From Chrysaora quinquecirrha (Eukaryota > Cnidaria > Scyphozoa > Semaeostomeae > Pelagiidae), in assembly GCA_014526335.1 (NCBI GenBank), contig JACTAT010000242.1:331103-395102 (forward strand): a stretch of DNA of 64,000 nucleotides. The letters are read 5' to 3'. The translations under genes were made by a program, and so were the position numbers. Position 1 is the first letter of the stretch; every line of letters starts with the position of its first letter. The notes under the pieces were generated by a model. That model searched no databases. It had not been told where the DNA came from and saw only the letters and a program-made list of their open reading frames with translations. Of the stretch, positions 11,478 through 25,800 are shown in pieces.

Positions 11478-11998
11478 CTAAATAGCATAGAAAATCCGAA
11501 TCCATTTTTTCTATAGACTCCTATACATTAACATTATTAACTACTCACGGCTTCACAATTACTGGCGGTTGCTAGTCGACTTGCCACACTGCCAACTCGC
11601 CACAGGACCAAGTCACCATACATTTCAAGACAAGTCGCCACTGTCTTCTAGGAGGGGGGCTTTGGGATTTCACGGGTTGCGGGTTTGGCCGATTTCGCCC
11701 TCGGGCTTTCGGGTTTTTCCAAAAAATCGTGCGGGTTTTCGGGTCAAGTATATTTAACGGGCAACGGGTTTTGCCATTTTTTAAGCTCGAATTTCGAGTA
11801 TTATAGTAAAATGTGCGGGTTTTCAATCCTCACAAAGGATATCAATGTGTAAAACTCTTAAAACAGTTGTTGGAACTAAGGACATCCGGGTTTTCGGGCT
11901 TGCCCTAATTTTCTTCCGGGTTTTTGGGTTTTGATACCCCCAAAGCCCCCCTCTTCTAGTCAACTCGCCACACCTTGGTGGTCAACTCGCTTTAGTTT

Positions 11999-12498
11999 NN
12001 NNNNNNNNNNNNNNNNNNNNNNNNNNNNNNNNNNNNNNNNNNNNNNNNNNNNNNNNNNNNNNNNNNNNNNNNNNNNNNNNNNNNNNNNNNNNNNNNNNNN
12101 NNNNNNNNNNNNNNNNNNNNNNNNNNNNNNNNNNNNNNNNNNNNNNNNNNNNNNNNNNNNNNNNNNNNNNNNNNNNNNNNNNNNNNNNNNNNNNNNNNNN
12201 NNNNNNNNNNNNNNNNNNNNNNNNNNNNNNNNNNNNNNNNNNNNNNNNNNNNNNNNNNNNNNNNNNNNNNNNNNNNNNNNNNNNNNNNNNNNNNNNNNNN
12301 NNNNNNNNNNNNNNNNNNNNNNNNNNNNNNNNNNNNNNNNNNNNNNNNNNNNNNNNNNNNNNNNNNNNNNNNNNNNNNNNNNNNNNNNNNNNNNNNNNNN
12401 NNNNNNNNNNNNNNNNNNNNNNNNNNNNNNNNNNNNNNNNNNNNNNNNNNNNNNNNNNNNNNNNNNNNNNNNNNNNNNNNNNNNNNNNNNNNNNNNNN
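11999..12498. other. Assembly gap (500 N)
   Basis: Exactly 500 N. A round length usually means a gap of unknown real size. The missing 3' exons of WDR44 may be in it. Confidence 1.
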
Positions 12499-13122
12499 AA
12501 TTTTGTAATTTTGTAACAACCTCGGGATCTTTCTAAAAGTTCAGACATACACTTCTGCCTATGTCAACTGTATGTTGAACACCAGATCTATTTCTACAAA
12601 GTTTCATTTCGAGCAAGATTTGAGCCATCTTTGACTGTTGCTTTCAGTCTTAACCTTTGAACAAAGCGCTTATTTTTGTTGTGATTCTAAGTATTATATA
12701 GCTATAATGCATGCATAAGAACGTAAGCTCTCTCAGCAACGTAAAACGATCCATGTTTCCTTGGCTGTTATATAGTGCTTGGCATACAGAAACGTCGCCG
12801 ATGAAGCACATTATAAACTATGTCACATATCAAATGAATGTGGTTGTGCCATATGCACTTCTACCTCTAATACCAGCCCATGGAAAAGCATATTTAAAAA
12901 ATCCAGCTCGACCCAAGGGGCGTACTGGCCGAAGTCCTTCCGACAAATCCGTTAACTTATTTCTATAAATCCTATATAGCTAAACACAATCCAACAAGAA
13001 TGACACGTTCCCGTGTCACTACTTGCCAAAGAAATCTCAAAGTTGGAAGAAAGATTGGCTGGCTTCCATCTAACGCAAAATTTTCTTGCGTTAAAAGCGT
13101 GTGTCCAACACATTTTGCTTAC

Positions 13123-13761
13123 CTTCGACCAGGATAGATCAAGAACATCCGAAGTGTGACCATGGTAGGTACAGAAGGGCGCCGTTGTGAAGGGACCAGC
13201 GTCCTGAAATTCATCCTTGTTCTACAAAAAGAGACAAAAAAAGATTAGAAAATTGGATTTAGAAAAGAGCGGCGGACTTTAGGCTATGTAATTTTAGCCT
13301 TTACTGTAAACAGCCTAAAAGAAAAAATCCGAAGAATCTGCCAAACGATACTCGGAAAACAGGCACAACCCGTAAGCTCAATCTGCTGAGTACTACCCCT
13401 ACTCCAACCTCGTCCCCAGGGTGAATAGGCCTCTACGTGAAACTCCGCTGTCTATATTTGACCCTGGTATCGGCCTTGTCTATTCGCAATTTGACTGTCT
13501 GTTCAAACAATAGAAATTTTAAGTGACGTCACAGTTTCTTCAAATATCACACCAAAATTGGCCGAAAACTATGTAAAAACATCAATAAAAACCAAAAAAT
13601 AGCAACGCTGTAGCAATGTCCGAAGGACGCTGATGATTATGATAATAATGATGAAGATAATGTTAATAATGACGAAGATGACGAAGAAGAAGACAACGAT
13701 GATGAGAATGATGATTATGTTGGTGATGATGATGATGATGATGATGATTATGATGATGATT

Positions 13762-13825
<64 letters not shown>

Positions 13826-16800
13826 CTTTGAAGAGGATGATAATGACCATAATGATCATGCTAGAGACGATCATGATGATGATTATGATGCTCGACGACG
13901 ACGACAACGATGATGATGATCACGTTGAAGACGAAAATGATGATCACCGTCTTCATCATGTTGAAGACAATGATTGGTGATTGTGATGATGATGGTGATG
14001 ATGATAATGATCCATTACGATGATGATGCGATTGTTGACAATGTGATCAGATGAATATTTCCTGGAAGAATCCCAAAACTTTGAATCGAAAATAGAAAAC
14101 CTCTAGTGACGTATATGTACTAATAAATTTGAGCTCATAGGTTAAACTGTGTAACTCCCTTCAGTGCACCGAAACCTGTAATCTTCGCTACAAATGATGA
14201 ATTTAATTCTAGAATCTCCAAAAGCTATCATAAGAATTCGATTTTTTATGTTTGAAGAATTCAAACATGATAGGGGATCGAGCTCGCAACATTCTGAATT
14301 CCAGCATTACCCCCGTTGCATGCAAATTTTCAACTTTTTCCCATACTAATCACTTCAAAAATCGCGATTTCATAAAAAAACATGTTATGGGGGAAATTTT
14401 GTGGTGATTAGTACGAAAATATTAAATCTTTATGCGCAATTACCCCCGTAATGTGAAAGGAATTTTTGTAACAAAAGATAGGAATTTCTATTCTTAATTT
14501 GAACAATCAGACAATCCAGCAGGAATTTCATAAAGATTAATTGCATTGTAAATGCAAACAATCGAAACAATCTGGAGAGAATGATGCCAAGAATCTATTT
14601 CCTGTCCATATTGGCTTCAATTTTAACAACAAAGCCATTAGGAATTCATTATCCAGAATGCGATAAAATGTGGAACAAGCAATAGAGGTGGGAACCCCTG
14701 GAATGACTCGGAATAAACGGACCTGGACGGAACCAGTAAAACATGATGAAACGGAATGGAAATAACTTCAAATCGGAGGAACAAATGGGAACGAAGTAAG
14801 AATCGATGGGAATTCAGTAAGTAGAAATCAGAGGTTACAAAGGGTGACAAAGAGGGAATCACTGGGAAGATAAAGGAACAACTGAGAAAAGGAAAACTTG
14901 GCGCAAACAAGCGAGAGAACAAGTTGAAACTAAAAGGGATCAATGACGATCGCGAGGAAAAGCAGGAACAAAGCCTGAAACAGCTAGGATCACAGGGAAC
15001 AAGTAGGAACAAAGTTGGGACTTTTGTACACTATCCCTTGCAAGCTGCTAGCTAATAGGCTGATCTGGGCTGATTTGGGCTGATCTCATTCTTCAAACAT
15101 GGCTAATGGGTACCTTTAATTACGAATATATTAGAATATAGAATATACCAGAAGTTTTGAGTGTTTTCTCCATAAGTTTACTCTTGTAAGCAAGAATATG
15201 ATCCAGGAAAAGATAGCTACCCGTTTTTCAAACAATATAATTTTTGCAAATGGTGCGACGAAATGTTGCATCACACACAAGAAGGAATTGAACGCTATGG
15301 AGGTATAAGCTTTGCTAGTTTCCACAGGTAATTCCCAAAAGAAAGTGTAATAGACTATTTCAACTAAGGGCTTCGTTTTCAAAATAATTGAAAATTAGGT
15401 CATAGAGCAATTTCGACATCAGATTCGAATTCAGCACCTTATTAATGTTGTGGCAAATTTTTATGCTTCTAGTCCTTACGATTTTGATTATATAGCGATT
15501 AAAAGTTTGGTATTTTATAGGGATTTGACCGTGTAAAATGACTGAGGGTGTAAAATTTAACCCCCAGCGATTTTTCACAGTCAAATTCTTTATAAATTTT
15601 CAAACTTGTAATCGTTATAGAATCAACATTGTAAGGACTGGAAGCGTAAAAAATTTCCTCAACACTAAAAAGAAGGTGCTGAATTCAAATCTGAAGTCGA
15701 AAGATCTGTATGACCTAATTTTCAATCATTTTGAAAACGTGGACGTTAGTTGAAATGGTCTATAAGGTTGCAAGGAAAATAAAATATGTAAGGATAATCA
15801 ATATTCTGAAATCACAAGAGCATTCATGTATTTGGAGAATGAAAGAAAATAACACTAAGAGATTGTGCAAAGAAAACTGGGTGTTTTCGCTCAGATAAAT
15901 ATAATAACTAGGGGGGCTAGAGCCCCCCCAAAAGCTTGAAAAAATAATTAGGGGATGAGCTCCCCTAGGTCTCCCTGCTCCACAACCCTGAAAGAAACCC
16001 ATCCTGCAGTTTCTTACAATACTGTACAGTTCCAAAGTTGTCATATCCTGTGGCAAATTTTTGTCCGAAACGCACAAAACTTAACCTTAGATTAATACAG
16101 TTTCTATTGTTATATATTTTGCACGTTATTCTTGTGGATTCGTGCAAGGACTGCGGTCCTGTAAAAAACCTACAAAGCATGAACAACTTCATTAAGTACT
16201 TTCAGAGATGGTTGGAGTTTTACTACATTCTAGAAATATATATATATAAAATGTACATGAATATATAAAGGGTGCATTCTTTTGGAGCAAAGCAAAAGTA
16301 CGATTCGACATTGTGTGTACCGTTCTTTTCATTGCAGTAGCGAAGCTACCTCGCATTTTCTGACCGAATCAACCGAATTGCTTTCGTAGCAATTCGCTTT
16401 TATTGCTTAGCGAAGCAACAGAAATGTTCGTTTTTCTTGTGGAACTGATTCGGTTTTTCATCGTTGCTTCTGATTCTGTTTCGTGATAATTAAGGACTGA
16501 GTTGAGTCTGATTTTCGCGCCAAAATGGCGGGAAAGGAGGTGGGGCCAATTTTTTAATTTGCTCAAAAACTTAAAAATGCTTTTCTCGTCTTAAATTCCT
16601 CAAAGTATAAACGTCAGAGACAGACCAAAACAAATGGCAAAAGATGCGGATCGAAATAACTTAGAGATAATGGTGTTTTGTAACATTGTAGATGAAAAAT
16701 TGGTCTTCCAGACTTACCGACTCTTGCGTATTTTGCTCGCATTTCTTCGAAAAATGACTGTGCTTCTTTTAGTACCCAAACTCTCTATAAACAAACAAAG

Positions 16801-19800
16801 TCGAAATTAACATACTGCAACATACAGAATTCTAGTTATTAAAAAAAAATAATGACAGATAGGTTTCTCTGAACCAAGCAGATACTTTTGGCTTAGGTTC
16901 ATGAAACTTTCGTATTATTTGATTAATCGAGGGAAGTCAAATTAGTGTATTTTATTGGCCCTCTAAAAGTATATCGTGTCAAAAATCAGCGTGAAAGTTC
17001 TCGTGCAGTTGCGATAAGTTATGGAAATAAAATGAAAGACCATAGATAACTTACAACAATATTATCCTGGCCTGCTGCAGCCTGAAAGGAAATAAGACGG
17101 AGAAAAAGTATAAAGAGCTAAATTTATGTCAAAAAGTGTATCAAAAGAAGACAATTAAGATTATTCGGGCATGTTATCCGAAAACGAGAGTTCAAGTATC
17201 TAGTTCTTACTGGCAAGATTCAGGGAAGTCGTTCACAAGGGCGGAAAAGAAAGACAAATATGGGAAGTAGCCATTAAAGAAGTGTCAGGCATGTCCATGC
17301 AGGGGATAGGGCGATTCGGTAGAATTTTGATTTCTCCAAATCAAGATATCAAGTTTTGATGCAAAAATCGTATAAAGCATCACAAATTTAGTCTAAGTTT
17401 CAATGTTCTTTGTTCCAGCACTTCCATTCTTAATATTATAAGCATTCAAACTTCCCGATTCTATAAAGGCTTAGACCGCAAAAAATAAAGCAGGTGAAAC
17501 ATTTACACCCACTGGGTCTAAAGCCCTTGTAAGATCGTGAACGTTGAACGCTTGTAAAAACGATGATACCAACGCTGAGAAAGTAAAACTTTGCACCTAG
17601 ATTAAATTTTGGGTGTTTTATACGATTTTTGCATCAAAACTTGATATCTTTTTATTTTTAGAAATTAAAATTCTACCGAATCGCCCTATACTTCATATTG
17701 CGAAGACCGAAACAGATGGAGATCTATAGCCAAATTGAAAGTTTGATCAAGCATGATACCTTGAAGAAGAAGATTGAAAAATCTTTATAAGAGACAACGT
17801 TAAAACTTACTATTAGTCGACCACAAAGAGAAAACTTCATAGTCCATATCGCTCCCTGAGAAAATATAAAAGGTTATTATTGACAAATATGGATAATCTG
17901 AGAGATAGAGAAACAGTATTGAATTTTGGAATTCAGACATAGCCTTAAAGAAGTTCTAATGACAAAATATGTTCTTAAATTCTTCATGCATTTCAGATAC
18001 AAAGTAAGGATAGCAGAATTCGTTCCAAAATGTTTAAGGAACCTCCGAGACTGGAACTCAAACAGGTTTCTTCCAAAAATAAAAATGTAGAAGTCTTGAT
18101 AATGTTACTTACGATGTGTTCACCGCTTAGATCTTGAAGGAGTTGTATCTTTTCGAATGCCCTTCTGTCACGAATGGCTTTGTGTGTTTTCATCTAAGGA
18201 CACAAGAAAAAACCAGTCTTAATGGACAAGCTACTGTTCGCGACTGGGTAATTGTCATATCCAAAACTCATAAGAAGTGACACAATTTTTCAAGAGACAT
18301 GTGAAGTAAAACTCAAAATTGAACGAGGATACATTGTAATAAACCACAAAATGAAATATTTCATTTTCAAATACAGTTCACATCCGCTATCTCGTGCTGT
18401 CGAGGGAACCTCAAATGTGCTCAAGATAGCGAATGTTCGAAACGGCAGATGTCCCATCCGAACATGAAAATGTATCGTTTTTAAAGTGAAGTAAGCAATA
18501 CTGGATAAAAAGAAAGATTGCTCAAGAAAAATTTCGAGATAACAAGCAGTGTTTATTCTAGGGGAAATGGAAAAGGCCTCGAGACACCGAATGTCTGAGA
18601 CAACGGGCAGTCGAGATAGCAGATGACTTTGCTATACAAACCCTCATACCAAGACGAGATGAAATGGAAAATTTTCGAGACATCAGATATTTGAGATAGC
18701 GGGCAGTAGGAAGCAGATGTCAACTATACACTTGAAGTACTAGTATGACAATGCACTTTCAATGCACAATAAATCCAACGAAGTTCTAAGAAACCCAGGT
18801 TGATAAGTACAGAAGAGAACTTTCAAAACAAGCCTCTTAATGTTCGAGCGTGCTAATATCGCACATACACGCTTTAAATTTTGCAAAGAACTTAGCTGAA
18901 GACCTTGTTCCTAAGTTCCTGATTTTTGGACCTCCATAATTAAACAGTAGTACAAAAAGTTCCTTAATGAATAGTTCCTTAATTTTAACTGCACATTCAA
19001 TGTCATGAGTATTATAAAGAGGCGCTTGTTTGACAACATAGGGTAAAGATGAAGATCAACCAAGAAGCTCAGTTAAGAAGAGGCATACTTTGATGTAGTA
19101 ACTGTCTTGGATTTCATCTTCATCGCTAGATGACGTCTCTTCTCTTCGAGCTGAAATAGAAAGAAGTTTTATGAAAGAGAATAGCAAACAAAACAACACA
19201 GATTTATCCAAAAGAGGATTTTGTTCACGAAAAAAATGCCAGATAAACTTGCATACATGGATGTATTTTTGCATGCATTAAATTTCTTGACCCACTTTTG
19301 GCATTTTTCGTGAAATTTCAGCAAGTGAATGACTTTACGAAGCTAACTGGATATCAAAGTAAATGTTGGTAGGAATTTCGAAATAGGACGAACGAAAGGT
19401 TAGGCCCAATTTTGGTTGCGATGGCGAAGGAAATGAACCCTGAACCTTGAACCCTGGAGACGACCGCTGGAAGGTGTAGTCGAACACATTCTGTCTGTAT
19501 TGTGATTTCTCAAACTATGAAGCATGTGGTGATCTTATTTACCAGGTTAATATGTTCTTATACACGTAGTATAAGCAAGTAAAAATAAGTCGGATTAGAA
19601 ATTTAAAGATCAGACCTTTTACTTCATCTGCAACTGATTTGATCTTCTGTACTGTCTTCCCGAGAAATTTTTTGAACTTTTTCCTGCAATTATTTTTAAT
19701 TCATAAAAATTACAGAAAAGACGGATACTGGAAGCAAGAAACGATTTTACAAGCTTGCGTTGTACAGTGCAATATTGTCTGTAACTTTTCACGCATTGGT

Positions 19801-22800
19801 GTTTGAGGAAACTGAAAGAAGCTTTGATGGTGTTTTCACACAATGCAACGATTTCAGAAACTTGCAATCATTTAGGACTTGCAACTAAAACGGAGGCTTC
19901 AGACAGACTATAATAACACCGAATGAGCCTTCGAGATTGCTTGTACTCGCTTTTTTGTCTGCTCACAGACAAGGACGTTTTGTAATTGATTCATCAAATG
20001 CCCCATCACAAGTTAATCATCATTTCAGTTCCCTCCAGTCCCTATCCTATTCGTCATGTCGAGATACTGCGCGTACAGCGAATTCAAGCTTGCAATGCAA
20101 CTTGCAAAAATGTTACCATTGCCTGCAGCCTCTGGAAACTGTTGCGAGAGCAAAAAATTCCGTTGCGAGTAAGATGATGACATGACATGATACGATATGA
20201 ATATCGAGTTAGATGACATGATGCATTGTATGCAAAGCATTGTATTTCGCTAGAGAGATTGCATTGTTTTTACGACTTTGGACTTTGCCAAAATAGCTGC
20301 GTTGTTGTTGTCGATCGTCTTTTAAATGGGAAACCTAGCACTGTATTTTGTCGATTGTAAGCCACGGCTTACGTATATTTTTCCGCGCGTTTTCTTGCTG
20401 ATAACCAAGGGCAGCTTACACTATTTTATCCAACGCGTCGAACAATCATAACACTAAAATTTAATCCTCAAAGATCAAAATAAGCGTTTCTATGCATTTG
20501 AAATGTCAGATGTATTGAAACCAGGTGCTTGCATTCTTCATAATACCTTACCGTACTTACAGTAGGTTGATAGTTTTTCAAATTTAGATTCTCTACCTTC
20601 AGTTACGGGTCTTGTTGGTGCCGCTTATAATTGAGGGCGGCTTACATTTTTTTCTGAACAACATTTAGTGCGGCTTCTATTCACGGGCGAAAGGCTTATA
20701 CAAAAGGGCGGCTTACAATCCTTACTCTTTGGAGCTAGTAACAATTAAGCTGCAATGTTGAGAAAGGCTTTCAATACCTTTTGCTTTCTAGTTTGATGCT
20801 TGGGGCCATTGAAGAGTCAGATAGATGTCCATCTTCAGACAATGTAGTCATATTTGAATCGCTAGACAAAGACAAAAAAGCATCAAAATAAAGGCCCATT
20901 TCCACTTCGTTCGCATTCGCTGCTCGCTAGCAAATTCGAACTTCGCCGCTCGCTTGCGAACAGAAAACAGCCTTCGTGATCGATTTTAGGCGATAAACAA
21001 AGTGAAACTTTTTCTAAAGCTTCAGCTTGACTTGCAGCGGAAATCAAATCGCTCCGCGTTCGCCGTTTTTGAAGTCTAGGGAAGAGCGAAAAGCGAATGC
21101 GAACGAAGTGGAAATGAGCCTTAATGCGAACAGCAATAGAGGTTTCCGCAAAAGATGGCCGCCGTTTCTGTCAATCCCTTGTTTTTCATAAGGTTTTACG
21201 AAAAGATTTCTGGGAATAATTTCCTTAGCTACGAATTCAATGTCCGCAGCTATGTAAAATACGTAACTAAGGAAATTATTCCCAGAATTCCTTTCGAAAA
21301 TCCTTAATGAAAACACTAGGCAAAAACGGTGGCCATCTTTTGCGGAAGCGTCTATTCATTTCAATTATTTTCTTTGTAGAATGCAAAAACTAGAGCACAC
21401 CATATTAGCTACTGTACTACTAGACTACCAAAATAGTTGTAGCTATCCTACACGACCAAAGAGAAGCAGAGCTTATCTAGCTTGGGCTTACGTCTTTTGT
21501 CCTAAGGCGGACGCAAACCGTGACAACACTGTTGGCCAACAAGTCGGCTCAAAATAGGCCAACATGTTAGTACGGTCGCCATAACCATCACAACACCTAG
21601 ACGTTTTGGATTGCTGACGTCATCTACAAATGATATTTTGCAAACATGACCGAAAAGGAAGCAGCTGTTTGATTAATTTCTCGCTCTTGTTAACGACGAG
21701 GAAGAAAAAGCTCGTGGTCCAACTCAAACCGTCAGCTTAAATCTATTTCTCATTTCAAGGTCTCTGAAATAACTTTCTGAGATGTTGTAATGTTATGGCA
21801 AACGGTACCAACATGTTGGCCTATTTTCAGCCAACATGCTGGCCAGCTGGCCATCATTGTTAGCACGGCTTGCACCCGCCTTAAGCTACTTATTGAAAGA
21901 AACATTACCTTGAATATTCTGACGTCAATCGCATAATTTGCAATGCCAAAGGGTTCGTGCATTTTGGTAGTTTTTCCTCAGCCAAACTCAGAGGGACAGT
22001 TTCACCTGTGTCTAGATTCTTTACGATAACTTGCTCCAGAATTTCCTAAAATATAAACAAATAACTGCTGATGAACAATCCGATATTCCAAACATTAGTT
22101 CTGATGTTTTTAATCAACAATAGACCTTTACATAGAAGTCTAGGTCGGCAAGACATTTTTCTGGAAAATGTAACGGGATCATCTCTGTGTGCAACGACCA
22201 GCATTGAATTTTCTTCCATCACGTTTAATTGGAAAGGAACATTGAAAGAAAGATTAAAGGATATTGCAGCTGGATAATCTAGCAGGTCGCAGTGTAGCGA
22301 TGGTTAGCTGCAATGGTACCCCTGTATTTACAAGTAGGAAGTGTGAGTGGCTGGAAAGGCTTGTGGCAAAATTATCCCCCATAACCAAAGAAGCTTCTTA
22401 TAACAAATTTTCCACACTTCGCTGAAAATTTCTTGAAATATTAAGCTTTTAGATGGAATGAAATTTTTTTGAATTTTGTATTCGTTACACTCATTTTTTA
22501 TTAGAAACTATGCTATGAGCCATTTAGAATTGCTATAGTAAAAGATTCTTGCAGAGTTTCTTAACTTAAGAACTGAAAGTTCGAAAATTTCGTGAAATAA
22601 GGGTTTTATGTGGAGCATCATGTTCTTAGCAGTCAAAATATGGACATTTTCAGGAGTTGACCCTAAGATTAATAGTCTTTGGGGATTATTTTTACCTAAA
22701 GAACCACAGTAAAATAGAATGCTGAATTTCAGAGCGGATATCGTTTCTTAGTTTTTTTTGTTATACTTAAGTCCACATAGAAGATTTTCTTGATTTTTTA

Positions 22801-25800
22801 GAAAAAGGCATATAGTTTCTAAAAGTGGGTTTCTAATAAAAAAATAGAGTGTATTTTGTACTTACAATATCTGAAAGCGGTCTTCCTGTCTGCGATATGT
22901 CTCGTACTAAGTTTCGTTTGACGACATTTGGTTCAGGTGAATCATCGCCCAATGCAATCGCACCAGATGGAGTATCAGTGGCTGAAATAAAAAAGCAACA
23001 ATCATGGACCTTTATAAACCCACCTAAGCGATTATTCTAGGCGAACATGTTGCTTGCAGTAGCTCTAGCCGTCCTTAGATTATATAAAGCCATTAACCAG
23101 TGCAATACCATGAGATTCACCCCCCGCCCAGTCGCTCCGAAACATTGCATGCTCATAAAATCAACAATACAAGCGCTAGAACAGTGAAACTTTTCATCAA
23201 GACTTATTCTTGGACGCTTTCAACGATGTTGGCACAAAAAACTCAATGCAATTTCCAAAAAAATCAATAATAGCGGCCTTTCGTCCAAAAGGGGTATTAT
23301 TTTCAATTTCAATTTCTTCGCAAATTCACCGGTTCCAGTACTAGCATTTTATTTTCGTCTATAGGAAACAAAATTCGGGTTTAAGAAAGAAATTTGGCAA
23401 TACAGTAAATGAAAGTTAACATTTTCCATATCGCATAATTATATACATATTTAACATGAAGGGCGAACGCAAGGATATATTTTTCCACAAGTGGCATACC
23501 ACAATAAATGGGACTCGAACCTGGGCTGCATGACCAGAGAGCCAATGACGTTTCCACTGAGCTATAGAGCTCGATTAAATCGCTAAGTAACTCTCCAAGT
23601 CATACAGCCCAAGGCTCTCCTCCCGTTTTGACCATTTCGTGTTTCGGCTATGTTGTCCGTCCCACTTGTCGTGGTATGCCACATGCTGCATAATTAGATA
23701 CAATATAGGCTATAACCGTTTAATGCAGACATAATCAATTTACATATATTGTACATATATCAATGATTAATAGACTTATGAAGGAGTTATAAAAATCTTT
23801 TGGTTAAATATTCGAAGTGTCCATATTACATATTACATAACAACCGCGTTATTTTGAATTTCCGAATCAGTATTTGATTTGCAACAGAATCCAAACACCT
23901 TCCTTGCGAGCCAAGTCTTTGATGTTCTATTCCGGTATAATATTATTATTGCATTTGTAAATGAATTTGAATGGTAGAGAAGTAAGGATATAGTTTCGAA
24001 GAAGTGATACTCATCGGAAGCAAATACACTTAGCTTCGTGTATGGGAGAACAGCTGCCGTCAGCGTCAAAGTGAAAACAGGCAAATATGATACCAGCATT
24101 GCTACGAGTAGCATGAGAACTGTTTTATACAATTCACGCACGTATTCAGGCTCTTCTGTAGCACCTCGATTTGAGTACACTGGATTTTCAGCAACAAACT
24201 GGCGTATACGCCGATAGCCTCGAATGTAAATTACCAACAATGATGACATCATTGCTAATGTCAACATGGAGTAGAAAGTCAATACTGACACTTCGAAAGC
24301 AAAATTTTTCGTGCCATAAAAATGCCCAACAATTGAATATAGGATAGTGAAGAAAATGATGCAAATTATCAAAATATAGAGTCCCGTCGCCTTGAGTGGA
24401 ACGTTTTCAGGATAAATAATATTTTACCGTCCTTTCACGCAATAATAAGAAAAAACTTATCATAGATATGTTCCTTATGGCATTGTCTGTATTCGCATGT
24501 AATTCCACTTCAATCAGTTCTTTCGTCTCTCCACAAGAATGTGATAACTATGCACTACTTTATCGATAAAAATTTAGGCCGTTCGCCATGAGTGGAACGA
24601 TAGAAATTTACCTGAATCGCCTGCGCAGAAGTAAGTAAAATCGTTCGTAGCATCGCAGCATCGGTTGCTTTCTCTATTGGAACGAGTGCGGAAGGCAGTC
24701 GTTCCACTCAACACGAAAATAGGCCGGTCACATAGCGTCTGGTAAATAACCTCCGGAATGAAAACTGCGCACGAAATCTGTAAACTTTCTTCAAAAGTTT
24801 ACTTTTGAATGGAGAAGGAACATGTTGAGGAGTTTTGATTTGTTGAAATTAACCCAGAGACAGAAAAAATGACCATGAAAGTTAGAGTAAAAAAAATGAA
24901 GACAAGATATTTCGAAGGTACTTGCATTTCATTTCAAACTGCTAACTTTCAAAATATTATAACAAATTATCGGCAATAATCAAAACATCAAAAATTGGTG
25001 AAGAAACAAGAAATGGCGTCAGCAAAATATTTTCGCGGGTTTTTCTTAAATTATTAAACCCAAACTCCTTGAAATTTAAATTTAACTTTGCTCAGTCAGA
25101 AATCAGAAAAATGCGAATCGTTCCACTCAAGGCGACGGGACTCTAGATCCTTGGTTTCTTGAACAGTTTCTGTAATCTTGACTGTCTGTTTAAGCCAGGA
25201 TTCATATGGATATAACGATCACAGGCAAGTAGCATGGTCACGTCCATGGAAACAAAACTCAGGCTTAGGAATAAAACTCTTCTAGCAAATTTGCCAAAGC
25301 CAAGCCCAGACAAAGGCATCACGATAGCTCCATTAATGCAATCGAGGAAGCTCAAAAATACGATCAGAAAATTCGACGTTTTCTTCAAAGACTGACTGGT
25401 AGCCACGAATGAAGCGATAAGCAGAGAGTTGATTGTAACAGTGAATACTGAAAATATTAGGTATACCACGGCAAAAACTATTCTTGTTATCGTTGACATG
25501 TTCGAAGGTAAAAAACAGAGTCTCTTTAGCTTCTTTCAAGTGTCTTTAATGAATGGAAGATAGAGCAATCCTTTCATAAAATGAAGTATGCAGCAGCCTC
25601 ACAGAAAAATCTAATGACATCTGCACTGTAACAAAAGTCAATCGATTTTTTATAATGTAAAATTGCCTTAAGAAGAGAACAATGCTCCCGCTGCTATAGC
25701 AACAAATTCAGAACCAGCCAATTTCCCCTCAGTTTCATTTCAAGTGAAGCATAGCTCAAACAGAGGTTTCTTTGCAAATGAAGGGAGAAAAGCTTCACTC

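Noticed and set aside
11931..12548. Long frames through the N run
   Set aside because: Most residues are unknown because of the assembly gap; no evidence of a gene.
13569..13980. Long open frames of poly-Ile, poly-Met and poly-Asp
   Set aside because: They are translations of the (GAT)n microsatellite in several frames, with no splice sites or unique sequence.
14638..15012. 124-codon Ser/Phe/Leu-rich minus-strand frame resembling a membrane protein
   Set aside because: It is opposite a purine-rich repetitive stretch of GGAAC/GGGAA words and has no splice or homology support.
23500..23575. tRNA gene
   Set aside because: Box A and box B are present but the cloverleaf is degraded and relatives occur at 36.2 and 37.6 kb, so it is the head of a SINE. 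The same applies to 5.6, 42.3, 43.3 and 44.2 kb.
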